Source of the DNA: Cynocephalus volans
Lineage: Eukaryota; Chordata; Mammalia; Dermoptera; Cynocephalidae
NCBI RefSeq assembly: GCF_027409185.1
Contig: NC_084461.1
Location: forward strand, 187,276,001-187,340,000
Direction of reading: 5' to 3'
DNA: 64,000 nt
Position numbers and translations under genes: made by a program. Positions 33,772 to 45,700 of the stretch are shown in pieces (position 1 is the stretch's first letter; every line of letters starts with the position of its first letter). The notes below the pieces were generated by a model. That model saw only the letters and a program-made list of their open reading frames with translations. It was not told the DNA's origin and made no database searches.

Positions 33772-34152
33772 ATCAGTGGTTCTCACATTTGAGCAGGCAT
33801 CAGAGTCATGTGGGGGCCTCATTAAAATTGACTGAGGGTCTGGTCCCTGAGTTTCTGATTCAGGAGGTGGAGCCTGAGAACTTGCATTTCCTTTTTTAAT
33901 TTTAATTTTTTATTTTTTTAAAAAAAGATGGCTGGTAAGGGGATCTTAGCTCTTGACTTGGTGTTGTCAGCACCACGCTCTCCCAAGTGAGCTAACCGGC
34001 CATCCCTATATAGGGGTCCGAACCTGTGGCCTTGGTGTTATCAGCACCACACTCTCCCAAGTGAGTCATGGGCCGACCCCAGAACTTGCATTTCTGACAA
34101 GTTCCTAGGAGGTGCTGATGCTGCAGTCTGGGGACGCATTTTGAGACCCTCC
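33772..34152 (+). mobile_element. MER5A-like hAT element, interrupted by a t-SINE
   Basis: 'gtggttctcacatttgagcaggcatcagagtcatgtg', 'gtttctgattcaggaggtgg' and, after the insertion, 'tgacaagttcctaggaggtgctgatgctgcagtctggggac' match the MER5A type. Confidence 0.75.
33891..34080 (-). repeat. t-SINE dimer, minus orientation
   Basis: Two tRNA-Ile-like units separated by a 'ctatatagggg' linker, with a T-rich head (its A tail on the minus strand). Perfect 14-bp duplication agaacttgcatttc at 33877-33890 and 34081-34094. Inserted into MER5A. Confidence 0.9.
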
Positions 34153-37100
34153 GGCTAGATAACACCTGGGGTGCTGAGGCGGAACACCCAGCTCAGTGCT
34201 TGGCACTTAGTAATTGGCTTCAAAATAAGGACATCTCTCATCCTTCTAACACTAGCTGATTTCACATGGTTTCCATCCTCTTTGTGTCCAGGAAGCTCCG
34301 CAGCTGGAGATGGTGTGGATCTTTGCCCCTGCCCCCCCCCGCTGTGTGATCTCTAGTCTGCGATTACTTTGATGAACCATTTGGGTCCAGGTGCCACTGA
34401 TCATGCTGCCTCCCCTATTTGGGCACCACCTTCCAAATGGGATTGGCCTTGCCCACTTGTACCCCACCCCCAGTGTGAGCGCTAAACTGAGGTTTGGCGG
34501 AGCCTGTGGGATTTAACATGGAGATTTTGTTGGAGGCATTTTGGCACTTAATTAAGGGAGGCTCTAAGTCAAGCAGTGTGGATTGGAATCTCGCCTGGGC
34601 TGGTGACCTTGGGTGAGTGTCTCCCCTGTAAAGTGATGATAATGATGCGTGCTGGCAAGGGCGGTGGGAGGATTAAGTGCGATTAAGGGGGCCGTCCTCC
34701 CAAGCAGGCCTCACACTAGTTGGTCTCCATTGTGATCATGATTATTGCCGGGAGTGGCTGCAGGGGGTGGGGGCTGGGCTGTCTCCAAGAGCTCCTCCCT
34801 GCCAGCCCACCTCCTGAAGCACGTGGCAAAGCCTCCGGGCAAAGGGGAAAACTGAACTGGCTTTCCTCAGGAAGGCAGCCACTGTGTTTTCCTCCTGTGC
34901 AAGTTGGCCTAGTGGTAGAGGCCTGCCTGTAGCTCCGTGGGCTGTTCATGATGGGCTCATGATTTGGGGTCACCCACCCACGGCTGGACTAAGTGACTTG
35001 GGCAAGGTCACGAAGCCACCACCAGTAGAGCCAGGATGGGGCTCCAGGTGTCTTGACTTCAGCCCAGTGCCTGTGCACCCTCTGGCCCCAGCTGTCTGGG
35101 TTATTTCGGGCTCCCTCCTGTGCCAGCTGTCTGCTGGCATCACCGTCCAGGAGCTGTCTGGTTGGAAGTAACCAGTGTGGCTCCTCCCGTCTGCCCTCCC
35201 CGTGAAGTCCACAGCCAGACCTCCAATCCTAGAAGAGCTGCTCTTCGTCTCTCTCCTTTGCTGGGAGGGAGGGAGGACTGCATCCCACCACCCCCGCCCA
35301 AGTGAAGGGAGGGGGTAAAGCGCTTGTGAGAGTTGATGAGGTTCACATTGTTAATATCCTTCCCATAAGCCTCTTCTCTCCCTCCACATTCCCCCCAAAC
35401 CTGAGTTTTAAGTTTGGCTCTGCCATTGATGAGCCCGTCATATCCCCTCGATCCTCACATGGCCAATCTGCTGTCTGAGGGTGTCCTGACCTCCCTTTGG
35501 TTAGAGTCATTGAGGCTCCTTTGGCTGGGGTCTTTACCTCCCAGTACTGGCAGCGTTGGATGGTTCTAGCAATTGATTTAAGTCTTTCCCTCCCAGCTGC
35601 ACCCTGGAAGGCTATAGCCGGTGTCTCCATTCCTGCCCTGGAACCAATTAGGGAGCAGTTAGGTGCTAAACTGTGGTCTGTGTGTGATTCTTGGAAGGCA
35701 GTGTGTCCCAGACCAACCTGGAAGGGCTGTACCCCTCTCCCTGTTTTCACCTTCCTTTTCTTTCTAACTTGCCCTCCCCACCCACCAGTATCACCTTCTA
35801 GGGCAGTCTGTCCTCTTCCTTTTGTCCCTCTTGTCCCTGTGAAGGGCGACCGCCCCCGGTCACCCAGCGAGCGCAGGGCGGGGCTGCTCTTGGCTCCCGG
35901 CTGTTGGGGCCTGTGGAGAGAGGGCCACGCCAGCGGAAGGGCGGCCCAGGCTGGGAGGTGGCTGGACTTGCCCTACTGCTGCACCGCCAGTGTCCCCGCC
36001 TCTTCCGGCCCCTCCACCAGGAGCCGTAGCGTGGAATATGACCTTTTGGACCCTCTGGGTGGAGAGGCATCTCAGCCATCTCAGGTCACCTGGGTCTAGT
36101 GTAGTCTCCAGCGGGTCTGTGACCTACAGCAAGTTCCTACCCATGTGAACTGGGAGGAGGAAGTTGGATGATAACCTTTTGAGCTATTTTTGAGTCTGGA
36201 GGGGAGATTTTGGGATTCAGAAGTGACCTCCCATCCCCAGCCTTCCCCTGGAGGGAGTCCTCAGGCAGGGGTTGATAGACAGCCTTGTACTCCCTAGCCC
36301 ACCGTTGCTTGGCCACCTCCACCTCTGTGATCTCAGAATAGCTTCATCTCTTAAGACTCGGTATCTTCTGCCTCATGAGGCTAGGGGGGCCTCTGGGGGT
36401 GTTCTAAGGTCCCCAGGGAAGTGGAAGCCAGAAGCACTGTCATTGGCCTCCCCTTCCTAACCTGGGCTGACAAGACAGAAGTAGAAGGGCCTCTGCTTCT
36501 CTCCTGGGCTGTTTCCCTGTTGACCTCACTAGCATAGGCCTCACTATGAAAACCAATGAGTTCACTACACAATGGCCACCTGGCAGCTCCCCTAGTTTTC
36601 TATGTCCCAACAGCTTTTGTGGCAAGAACCAGCTTAAAGAGTCTTTCTTGCCCTCTTAAAACCTTCCAGGACTTCCTGGAGAATAGGAGACTGGCATGGC
36701 TCCTCAGAACATTTTGCAGGTAAAGGTGCAGGCCTTCTGGGTGGGGGGCTGTGGTGCCCAGGTCTAAAGCTGGACCAGCCCAGCCTCCTGTGAAGACACT
36801 CAGAGCAGCTGGCTTGGCTCCTGGGTATTTTTAGCTACAGATCCAGCCCCACCATCACCACAAGAGCTGTGTCCAAATCGAACTCCTGGCCAGGCAGGGG
36901 TGGGTGGGCAGGCTGGGCAGTGTCAGCTGTTCTGCCTGGACTCAGGCAGGCTGAGAAGACTCAATTTTGCTCATTTCCTCCCTCTCAGTCTTGTGTAAAC
37001 TTCTCTCGTAAGTAGACTTGTGACCCTGTTTCTCCTATGGACAAACTAGGGACTGAGGTCTGAAGATTTTGAGAAAGTCAGGAGCCCTTCTGTGGGCTCA

Positions 37101-37197
37101 TGTGGTACACCAGGTTTTTGGTGACCCTTGTAAGTGAATTCTCAGGCCTCTTGCCTCCCTTCCTCTCTTCCTTTCTCAGTCCTTTCCTGTGCTTCAG

Positions 37198-37265
37198 GGG
37201 CCCAGATGCAGGAACAGGCCTGAGGCAGCCAGAAGGAAGGAGCCTGGCTGCTGCTGGCTGCAGAG
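37198..37265 (+). ncRNA. Candidate internal exon of a lncRNA (LINC01089-like position)
   Basis: A long pyrimidine tract (ttcctctcttcctttctcag / tcctttcctgtgcttcag) precedes 37198, and the exon ends CAGAG|GTAAGTGG at 37265, a near-perfect donor. There is no repeat and no long open frame. Position and strand fit the lncRNA between RHOF and SETD1B. Function not inferred. Confidence 0.4.
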
Positions 37266-37754
37266 GTAAGTGGCCCTCAACTCACCCCAAGCCTTCGTCC
37301 TCCCTCTCCCTGAGTCACTGATGCTCCACTCTAGCTTTACCTCCTCCCCCTCCCTGAGGTCCTGGGGAACCTCACTTCTGACATGTCTCTGGACCCGATC
37401 CTCTCCTGCTGCCACTGAAAGGTGACTTCTCCCTGGTCACTCTCACAAGAGAGCTCAGGGCCTGGTTTTGGCTGAGCTCCTCTCTTCTGGAGTCTTCTGC
37501 CCAGCACCCACCTTGAGCCTGTTGGGTCCTCCATGATTTAACCCTAGTTACCTTGACAACTGTGTCTGGCCTTCCTCCTTGGTCCCCAGCCACTGCAGAA
37601 CCTGAAGGGGGTTTTCTAGCAGCCATGCATTTGCCCAGGCTGGGTGCCCATCCTCCTTCCACTGGTCTCCCCTCCAACACTGCCAAGTTTAGCTCATGTG
37701 CCAGTCAGCTCTCAACGTTCCCCGAGCCTCTGAGCTTCCCTGGGGCTCAGGTCT

Positions 37755-37862
37755 GTAAATTGTTAGCATCTCCCAAACTCCATTAGACTGCTTCCTCCAC
37801 GACTGTCGGCTCCTGGCAGGCAGGAACACAATTGCCTCTCAATAAACGTTTTGCAAAAGAGT
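37755..37862 (+). repeat. LINE-2 3' tail with AATAAA
   Basis: 'gactgtcggctcctggcaggcagg...ctctcaataaacgttttgc'; AATAAA at 37841-37846. It could serve as a poly(A) signal for a plus-strand noncoding transcript. Confidence 0.5.
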
Positions 37863-38018
37863 GGATGAGTTGCTGTGAATTTGTCTAGGGAGTGCTTGAC
37901 CCAGAAGATCCCCCTCTGTTTAGTGACGGGGTGGGGGTGGGGGCTTCCACCTAACAACCTGGGGTGGGTCCTAGCCTCCCCTTGACAGCTCTGGCGTTTG
38001 GGGCTTCCGTGGGCAGTC

Positions 38019-38040
38019 GCTGCTGCCCCCTGGTGGTCAT
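38019..38040 (-). promoter_or_regulatory. CTCF-like motif, minus orientation
   Basis: The reverse complement reads atgaccaccagggggcagca, close to the CTCF consensus. Upstream of RHOF. Confidence 0.5.
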
Positions 38041-38524
38041 ACCTTTCCTTGCACCCGCTGAAAACCTTGACCCGGCTTTTATGGAAATGCCAGGTTGCTT
38101 TCCTCCACGAAGTGAAGTTTAGCTGACCTTTGCTGAGAACTTGAAAATTGGGGGCCTTTGGAGGAGGGTTGGGAACAAGAAGATACTGAATTCTGCCAGC
38201 CCTTTCTGAGGAAACTGAGGCCATTTGTCCCCAATCATGCTGCTGACACGGTTTTGTTAACAAATGGGCTCTACCGACCCCAGTCAGGAGGAATCCACTC
38301 TGGCTTGGCCGGGCCCCAGTACCTACCTGCCGTGGACAGACTCCAGGGGGCCACAGGTGATTTCAACCAACTCTGATGGTACGTGCACATAATATGTGCT
38401 CAACAAATGGCTGTTTTGATCAGGGGGTGGGAAGATTCCTGGGAGGAAAGATATGTGGCCGCCGGTAGGACACTTCGCTAAATTTCTTGGTGGGGGTTAT
38501 CAGTCTTTCTAAAGTGCACGGAGG

Positions 38525-38668
38525 GGCCGAGCCCCTGGCGCACTTGGTAGAGTGCGGCGCTGGGAGCGCTGCGACGCTCCCGCCGCGGGTTCGGATCCTA
38601 TATAGACCTGGCCGGTGCACTCACTGGCTGAGTGCCGGTCATGAAAAGGACAAAAAAAAAAAAAAAAA
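38525..38668 (+). repeat. GC-rich tRNA-related SINE
   Basis: Starts ggccgagcccctggcgcac, has A box (tggcgcacttgg) and B box (gggttcggatcct), then 'tatatagacctggccgg', 'cactcactggctgagtgcc' and an A tail. Perfect duplication aaagtgcacggagg at 38511-38524 and after the tail. Young. Same family as 57917-58070. Confidence 0.85.
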
Positions 38669-38842
38669 AAAGTGCACGGAGGAGGCCCAGCTGATCTCAA
38701 CTATACCTGCCCCCTCCCCAACGGCGTTTTCCTCGGTTCATGCCTCTGGCCTCTGCTGGAAGGAGGAGCCTGCTCACGTGGTTTTCGGCCAACCCTCGAA
38801 AGCCGGTCACCTGCGCTCTGAGCGGCCAGCGCCGAGGCGATC

Positions 38843-38862
38843 GCCCAGCAGAGGGCGCCAGA
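38843..38862 (+). promoter_or_regulatory. CTCF-like motif, plus orientation
   Basis: gcccagcagagggcgccaga matches the CTCF core. About 0.8 kb upstream of the RHOF ATG. Confidence 0.5.
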
Positions 38863-39129
38863 CGTCCGCCCTGTGGCCCTAGAGAGGTAGGGGTGGGGGG
38901 CAGGTAAGCGGAACCCAATTCCCCGCCGCTAACCCACGCGCGCACACAGGCGCTCGGAGGGCCAGACTAGGTGGGCAGACACAACCTCCGTGCCATCATC
39001 TTCCCTCGCACCACCGCCGCTACTCTTGTGGGGAAACTAAGGCCAGAGGCGGACTTGCCCCAGGCTACAAAGTTGGGGACTTTTCCCAGAGCTTGAGACC
39101 TGAGCTCCTCGAACCCGGGTACTAAAGGG

Positions 39130-39320
39130 GACAACCCGCCAATCAAAGAGTCCCTGTCGAGGGAGGCCGAGTGGCCAATCGGAGGGTCTTTGCCAGGAGG
39201 CGGAGCCTGCCAATCAGGGGCGCCCGGAATGGAGCGGCGGAAACCAACCTGTCTTGCCCGCGGGGGGCGCGCCGTGACGCGCGAGGGCGGGGATGGGAGC
39301 TGCGCTTGCGGCTGAGCACC
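39130..39320 (+). promoter_or_regulatory. RHOF: RHOF promoter with three CCAAT boxes
   Basis: CCAATC at 39139-39144, 39175-39180 and 39210-39215, all in the same orientation and spaced 36 and 35 bp apart, next to a GC box (ggaggcggagcc) in CpG-rich sequence. No TATA box. NF-Y is the usual factor for such arrays. Confidence 0.6.
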
Positions 39321-39480
39321 CCGTTTCCCAGCCGCTTCAGTTTCCTCGGGACTGAGAGGCAACACCCAGGTCTGAGATCCTAGCAGAAAGGACACGGAGG
39401 CCGGGGGATCTGCCTGGTAGGCTGCCTGGTGGAGGTGGCGCCGGCTCCAAGGGGGCGGGGCATCCCTTAGCACCTCCCTT

Positions 39481-39481
<1 letters not shown>

Positions 39482-39536
<55 letters not shown>

Positions 39537-39586
39537 GCACGCACACACGCACACACACACACACACACGCACACATACACACACAC
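39482..39586. repeat. (AC)n microsatellite in the RHOF 5' region
   Basis: About 105 bp of AC dinucleotides with ACGC interruptions, ending ~70 bp before the RHOF start codon. Confidence 0.95.
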
Positions 39587-39655
39587 CCCGGCCCCGGGAG
39601 CTCAGCCGCGGTTTTCGGCCCCTGGCACTGCTGCCAGTGCTACTGGCTCCCAGCG

Positions 39656-39799
39656 ATGGACACCCCCGGGGTCCCCGCCCCTGCCGCCGCCCGGGGCCCG
39701 GGCCCGGGCAGGAAGGAGTTGAAGATCGTAATCGTGGGCGACGGCGGCTGCGGCAAGACTTCGCTGCTCATGGTGTACAGCCAGGGCTCCTTCCCCGAG
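39656..39799 (+). CDS. RHOF: RHOF exon 1 (residues 1-48)
   Basis: ATG at 39656; ends CCCGAG|GTGAGG. Encodes a Pro/Ala-rich lead, then [20 protein letters not shown] with the P-loop. Confidence 0.96.
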
Positions 39800-42700
39800 G
39801 TGAGGCCCGCTGCGGGGCTGAGGGGGTCGGCCGGGGGCGGGGATAGACTTGGGACCGCTGGAGGTGAGAGACGTCCCTCAGCCTGAGCCCCAAGCCGGGT
39901 CCCAGGGGTCCCCCGCGCCCTGAGCGCGGACAGGCGGCTACCACCCTTGGGCGTCCCCTCAGGAATTCTAGAACCCAATGGGCTGAGGGAGGCTGAGCCA
40001 GGTGGGGTGACGGTGGTGGTGGGCAGTGGGTGTTCAGCTGGATCCTGGTCCTCCACTGCAGCTCTTGGGGACCAACCTGACCTCTTCTCCCACAGCACTA
40101 CGCCCCATCGGTGTTCGAGAAGTACACGGCTAGCGTGACGGTGGGCAGCAAGGAAGTGATCCTGAACCTCTATGACACGGCCGGTGGGTGTGCCTGCGCG
40201 CGAGGGTCCTGGGGTTTTCCCCACCGGGGCGTCCCCGCCCGCCGACCTCTGGGGCCCTGATGTCCCATCACAAGCCTGGAGGCTGCGCAGGGGTGCCTGC
40301 TGGGAGTCTGTTGACCACCAGCTGGCTAGGTGGCCCTGGAGATCAGGAGGGACTCGCTCGCCCCATCTGCAAATGGAGGGTGTTTGGACGTGGTGGACTC
40401 CTGGGCAACCTGCCCAGCTGATGTGCTGAGGGCCCATGCTTGTTCCTCTCCTGTGGTTCTAGAAAACCGTGGGCTGCCTCCCATGGTTCCAGGATTTTGT
40501 ATGTTACATGCTTTGGTCTCTAAAAATTCCGTGGGCTGCAGATTTGAGTCCCCTGGTGCTAGGATTACATGGGCTGTGTTTCTGGGTCCTAGGATATTCC
40601 GTGCTATAGATCAGAGCCTGTGGCTCTAAGATTCCATGGCCTGCAGTTCTCTGCCTTGAGGCTCCAGGGTCCTGTGGACTCACATTCTGTGTCCCCAGCT
40701 TCAGGGATTCCATGGACTGCATTTTGTGGTGCCGGAATTCTGTGGCTACAGTTAGTTCTGTGCTTTCCTGGTTCCCTGGAAAAAACCAGACAACTTTAGA
40801 AATGAACTGAGGAAGGAACAGGACTCTGGGGAGCATAGTTCCGAGACAAGGTTCCACCTGCCACCAGCAGCTCCTCACATAAGTGGGTTTATGGATTTAT
40901 GCTGATTGCGTCCAAGTCATCAGAGTCAGTGTTATGGGGGTGGGAGTGGGAGAAACAATCAGTAGGAAGCCCCTTGCTCCCTTCTGGGCTTCATTAACAT
41001 TGGAGAGCAAAGGTTGGAATCCCTAGGTGGGGCCTCACTCAGCCTCTGTGACTCAGTGTTTAGTGGCCTGCCTGGAACCGTGTCATCGGGTGTCCCATCC
41101 CCTGCCAGCCAACCTTGTATGTATGAGCTGAAGTCTCTGATTGACTTCGGATGGAGCCCAAACTCCAGATGTCCCCCTCCCCCACCTCCTGCATACCCTG
41201 GAGAGGATCAGAAAAGGTGCTGTCCCAGCCTCTCCTTTCCCACTCTGGAAGGCTTTGCTGTATGAGTACCTGCCCCTACACTGGCCTCTGAGAACCCCCC
41301 TTGTTGGATGAGGGGCCTGCAGGGCCACCCCAGAACAGAGCCATGCTGCCAGCCCCGGTGAGCTGGGAAAGCCAAAGGCGTGGCCCTGAGGATAGTAAAA
41401 GTGGTCGTATGTCTGGGACACTTTTATTTTCACATGTTTCTTGTCCATGAGTCAGGGAGGGACAGAGTCATTAACACCTTTCTGGGTGGAGTGCTGGTGG
41501 GGCGGAGGTGTTGCGCAGCAATCCCAGGCCCTGGGGGAGTGTAGGGAGTCTTCTCCTCCCTCTGCCCTCAGGGCCTCTCCGAACAGGTCCCCAGGGTTAG
41601 CTGTTCAGGGCAGCCTTCCCCATCAGACCAAGAGTGGGGACCACTTCTGGCCTTTCTGGCCTCAACCAGAGAAAGATGCTCAAAGAACCTGTCAGAGTAG
41701 ATTGTCTTGTTCAGGTTCCAGAAAGGTGCTGCTGGAGTCAGGAAGAATTTGTGCTGAGAGGTATGCTGCTGGAGGGACAGAGGGAGCTCCCATTGCCAGG
41801 GCCATCAGAAGCATGTGACAGCTGGTACGGTGATGGTCCTATCCACAACTTCCTGCCACCTACTTTGGAGTCAGATCTGGGATTTGACTCAGGTGCCACT
41901 GGCTGTGTATCATCGGGACATTTGGGCTGTAGTTTCCTCATCTGTCATCCGGGCTAAAATAGTTGTGAGGATTAAATAAGATTAACATGACGTACAGCAT
42001 TTAGCACAGGAGCTGGCTCTCACGAAGTGCTTGGTAAGTGTGGTCACTGTGAGTTTTTAAAAGCCTCCCACCATTCAGGTGCAGGCCTAGCCTGAGTCTG
42101 TTCTTTGGAACCATGGTCCACAGCGTTCTGTGCTGGCCCATAGCCCCTGCTACAGGGGAGACAGCCATCTTTCCCAGTAGGACTCTTCCAAGCAGCAGAA
42201 AAGTAGTTCTGGGGTTTGAGCTCCTCAGTGAGGACTGGGGGGAGTAGGATGGCTTCACAGTCAGCACAGGGGACCAAGGAGTGGGGAAGAAATCTGGCTG
42301 TTCCCTCAAGGGTGTCCACTGTGACAGGGGAGGCCGTGCTGGTAGGAGGAAATTCCTTGGTCAGGGAACAATGTGAGAGACTGGGTCATTCCTCTTACAT
42401 ACACACGGTGCCCAGCACAGAGCCTGTCCTAAAGCAATGCTGGAGAAATGACTGAAATGAATGAATAATAAATCTGAATGAGGGAGACCTGTGAGGTGGA
42501 CGGATATTAGGAGAGCATGGCAGAAAAGGACGGCCAGGTGATGATGGTAACCAACTAAAGGAAAATAGAGTTTAAGGAGGGGAGGGGAGTGGCTGAACTG
42601 GAGATGAGTCTAGTAAAGGTTGTAGAAGGTTCTAGAACCAGTGGGGGAGGGGAGCATCTTCCCAACCAGCCTTGACCAGAGCTGTGGGACACGGGTGGCC

Positions 42701-45700
42701 CCTGAGAGGCTGAATTTCTCCACACCCAGGACCAAGTGATGGCCCTGGGCCTTGCCAAGACCACGGCCACAGGGGCCCGCATGGCAGCAAGTCTGGCTGC
42801 TTGTCTCCATCCTGCAGAAGCAGTTGCAGACACAGCAGCCATGGGAGGGTGGATGGAGGGACTTGCAGAGCCTGCAGGGCTCAGAGGTGCAGGGAGGGCG
42901 GGGTGTGAGCACCCATTGCTCTAGTGGCGTCAGGCCTGACATCCTCAGAGGCAGGAAGCTGTGGTGGAGGCTGAAGTTTCCTGGGCAGAGGGGAGGCAGG
43001 GGCGAGGTGAGATGTGAAGACACCAACTAGAGCCTGAGCTCATCTGGGCCTTGAGGTGGGGTCCCGGGTTGCAGGGGCACAGGATGGGGTGGGAGTTGCC
43101 CCAGGGAGGTGGGGAGCCTGAGATGGGAACACTAGGAAAAGTGGGGGCAAAGGAGTTGCTAAGACAAGGAATCAGGGACAAAAGAGGGGTCTTGTGAGAC
43201 CTAAGAGCACTGGTAGCCAGAGTGAGCCTAGGTTGGGGCTCACAGTCACAGCTCATGGCTGGGGCTGCCCCAGCCCCAGCTACTCCTGTCTTGGGGAGGA
43301 ACAGGTGGGCGGGCCCCAGCAGAGCCAGTAAAAGTGGGTTCCTCTTCTGGCAGCTTCCCTTTCTCACACTGCCTATACCCCTCTTCTGGAACACTCCAGC
43401 CAGAGCTGGGAACCACCTGCCCTGTGTGTGTCCTCTGGTACATCTGGGGACTACTGGGACCTAATGACACTCCTCTCTGCTAGACCCAGCTCTGAGCATT
43501 AGAGACCCCTGCCCCCAGAAACATGACTGCTGTGGCAAAGTGCCATCCCACAAAGGAAATGTCCCAGTGCGAGGCAAGAGCCTCATTTCCACACAGCCTC
43601 ACAGCCCTGCCAGCTTCAGGAACGTGGGTGGCCTCAAGGGGAGCTGGGCCCAGGGACTGTTCCTCACTAGAAATGAATGCATCCTTTACACCTAACCCCA
43701 GGACTGGGTGGGACCCTTGTGTGACAGTGGACAGGTGACTTGGCCCCTTTAAGCCATCATTGTGGGTAAACAGGGAGGGTAGTAGTATCACCTATGGCTG
43801 GGAGGCCCCTAAAGCTTGAGAGTCCAAAGATTCCGGGGTTAGAACCCTCACCCAGGCTGTTAATGTCCCTTAGAAGTTTCTATTTCAATAGTAACCACAA
43901 TAGCCATTCATCACCTCTGCCCTGCCCAGCCTGCAGTCCTTTCGCTTTTCATATCAGGGGCAGGGTTATCACCCCACTTTCCCAGATAAGTAAACTGAGG
44001 CCCAGAGAGGGAAGGTGCCAAGATCCTGAAATGTGTGTCTGAGTGGAGCCTGGCCCTCCTGACTCATAGGGGAGAGGGGATCTATGCACCCCACCCCTGG
44101 TGGGAGGCACAGCTCCCCAGCACACGGAAGTGCCTCATTTGCAGGCCTGGGCCCTGCGTGGAGGCCCACGCTGGATCCTGGGGAAAGCTGAGCCAGGCAG
44201 TCAAGCCAGGAAGGCAACCTGGAGGAGGAGCTGAGGTCTGGGCTGGCTGCTTAGCCCCTCCCCAAGCCCCTCTCGCTTTAGACGGCTGTGTTAACAGCCA
44301 TTTTTCCTCACCTGGTCAGGGCTGGGGCATGTGGGATGAGGTTTGCTTCCTCCCTTCTGGAGCAGGCTGAAAGGCACTCCAGCAGTCCTACCTATGGTCC
44401 TCTGTCATTTACAAAGCTTCTTCTTAGCTGTGTGACCTTGGGCAAATCACTTCACCTCTCTGTGCTTCAGTTTCTCCATCTGTAAAATGGGGATACCAAT
44501 AGCATCTACCTTGTACGGTGGTCTTGAGGAATGATGAGTTAATGTAGGTAAAGGACTTTGAATGCGGCCTGGCATATAAGGAATAAGCTTTTGTGGATAC
44601 ATATTGTCCTTCTTAACCATCTTTATTATTATTATTCTTATTTTTTCTTTTTGGTGGCTGGCCAGTATTGGGATCCAAACCTTGACCTTGGTCCTGTAAC
44701 ACTGCCCTCTAACCAACTGAGCTAACCAGCCAGCCCATCTTTATTATTGTTGTCATCAAGGCTCATCTGCTTATCACATCTCCATTTCACGGATGTGGAA
44801 ACTGAGGTCCGGGGGCTAATTCCCAGTTGGGAAGGCTGGGGAAGGCTTCCTGGAAGAGCTGGTGCTTTTAGAGTGGCTGGGCAGGCAGCTGACCTTGGCT
44901 GTTGGGTGCCTGTCTCCGTCCTTGATAAAGGCCCCCCTCAGCCACTTGGGCTCTTAACAGGAATTTTCCCTGCCCAGCTTACCTCCCAGTGGCTGCTTAA
45001 GTTAACTTGTGAACGCTCAAGGGCTACATAAAGCCATAGCGATTACTTCACTTACTCAGCTACTCATTTGTGTGCTCCTTCATTTACCAAACGTTTGCTG
45101 AGCTCGCTCCTGTTCCAGGGAACACAGCAGTGAACACTACAGAGACGGCCTCTCTCCTTCCTGTCCTCAAGGAGAGACAAATGGAAAAAAACCCAGAAAC
45201 ATGTTGTGACGTCCTCTAGCAATATGTTCTATGTAGTAAAATGAAGCCATAGTCACAGGACAGACTGCAAAGGAGGAGGTTGTTTCAGAGTAGTCAGGAA
45301 AGGTCCCTCAGAGCAGGTGACATTTCTGCAGAGACCTGAAGGAAAGGAGGGAGTAAACCATGCTGCTACCCATGGGAAGAGCCTTCTAGAAGAGGGAACA
45401 GAGAACGGAGGCCCCAAGGGGTGAGCAGGCTGGGTGTGATCGCTTCCAGTCCCTGTGGTCTGACTTCCCCCTCCAGCCCACTGCAGCCTGACTTCTGCTC
45501 TCACCCGTTTGACTGAGATGGCTCCTCCTGATGTCATCACAGGCATGTTGCTGAACCCATCGGTCATGTCTCACCCCTTATCTCTGCTGCATTTGACAGA
45601 GTTGAGCCACTGCAGCAACAGTTAGCCAATATTTACTACACACCTGCTGGGTGCCAGGAATTATTTGTAAGGACAGACATGGCCTTGCCTTCGTGGTGCT

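Larger units (their letters stand above)
28701..39300. other. SETD1B-RHOF intergenic region with candidate divergent lncRNA
   Basis: No protein gene recognised. In human the lncRNA LINC01089 occupies this interval, head to head with SETD1B and running toward RHOF. Consistent signs here are duplicated CCAAT elements near 29.5-29.75 kb, an unassigned CpG island at 31.5-32.6 kb, and a well-formed exon at 37198-37265. From 29.8 to 31.1 kb I see A/T-rich, repeat-poor sequence. 34.7-37.1 kb is mostly unremarkable unique sequence. Confidence 0.5.

Noticed and set aside
38967-39584. Minus-strand frame rich in Cys-Val repeats upstream of RHOF
   Set aside because: It is a translation of the AC microsatellite.
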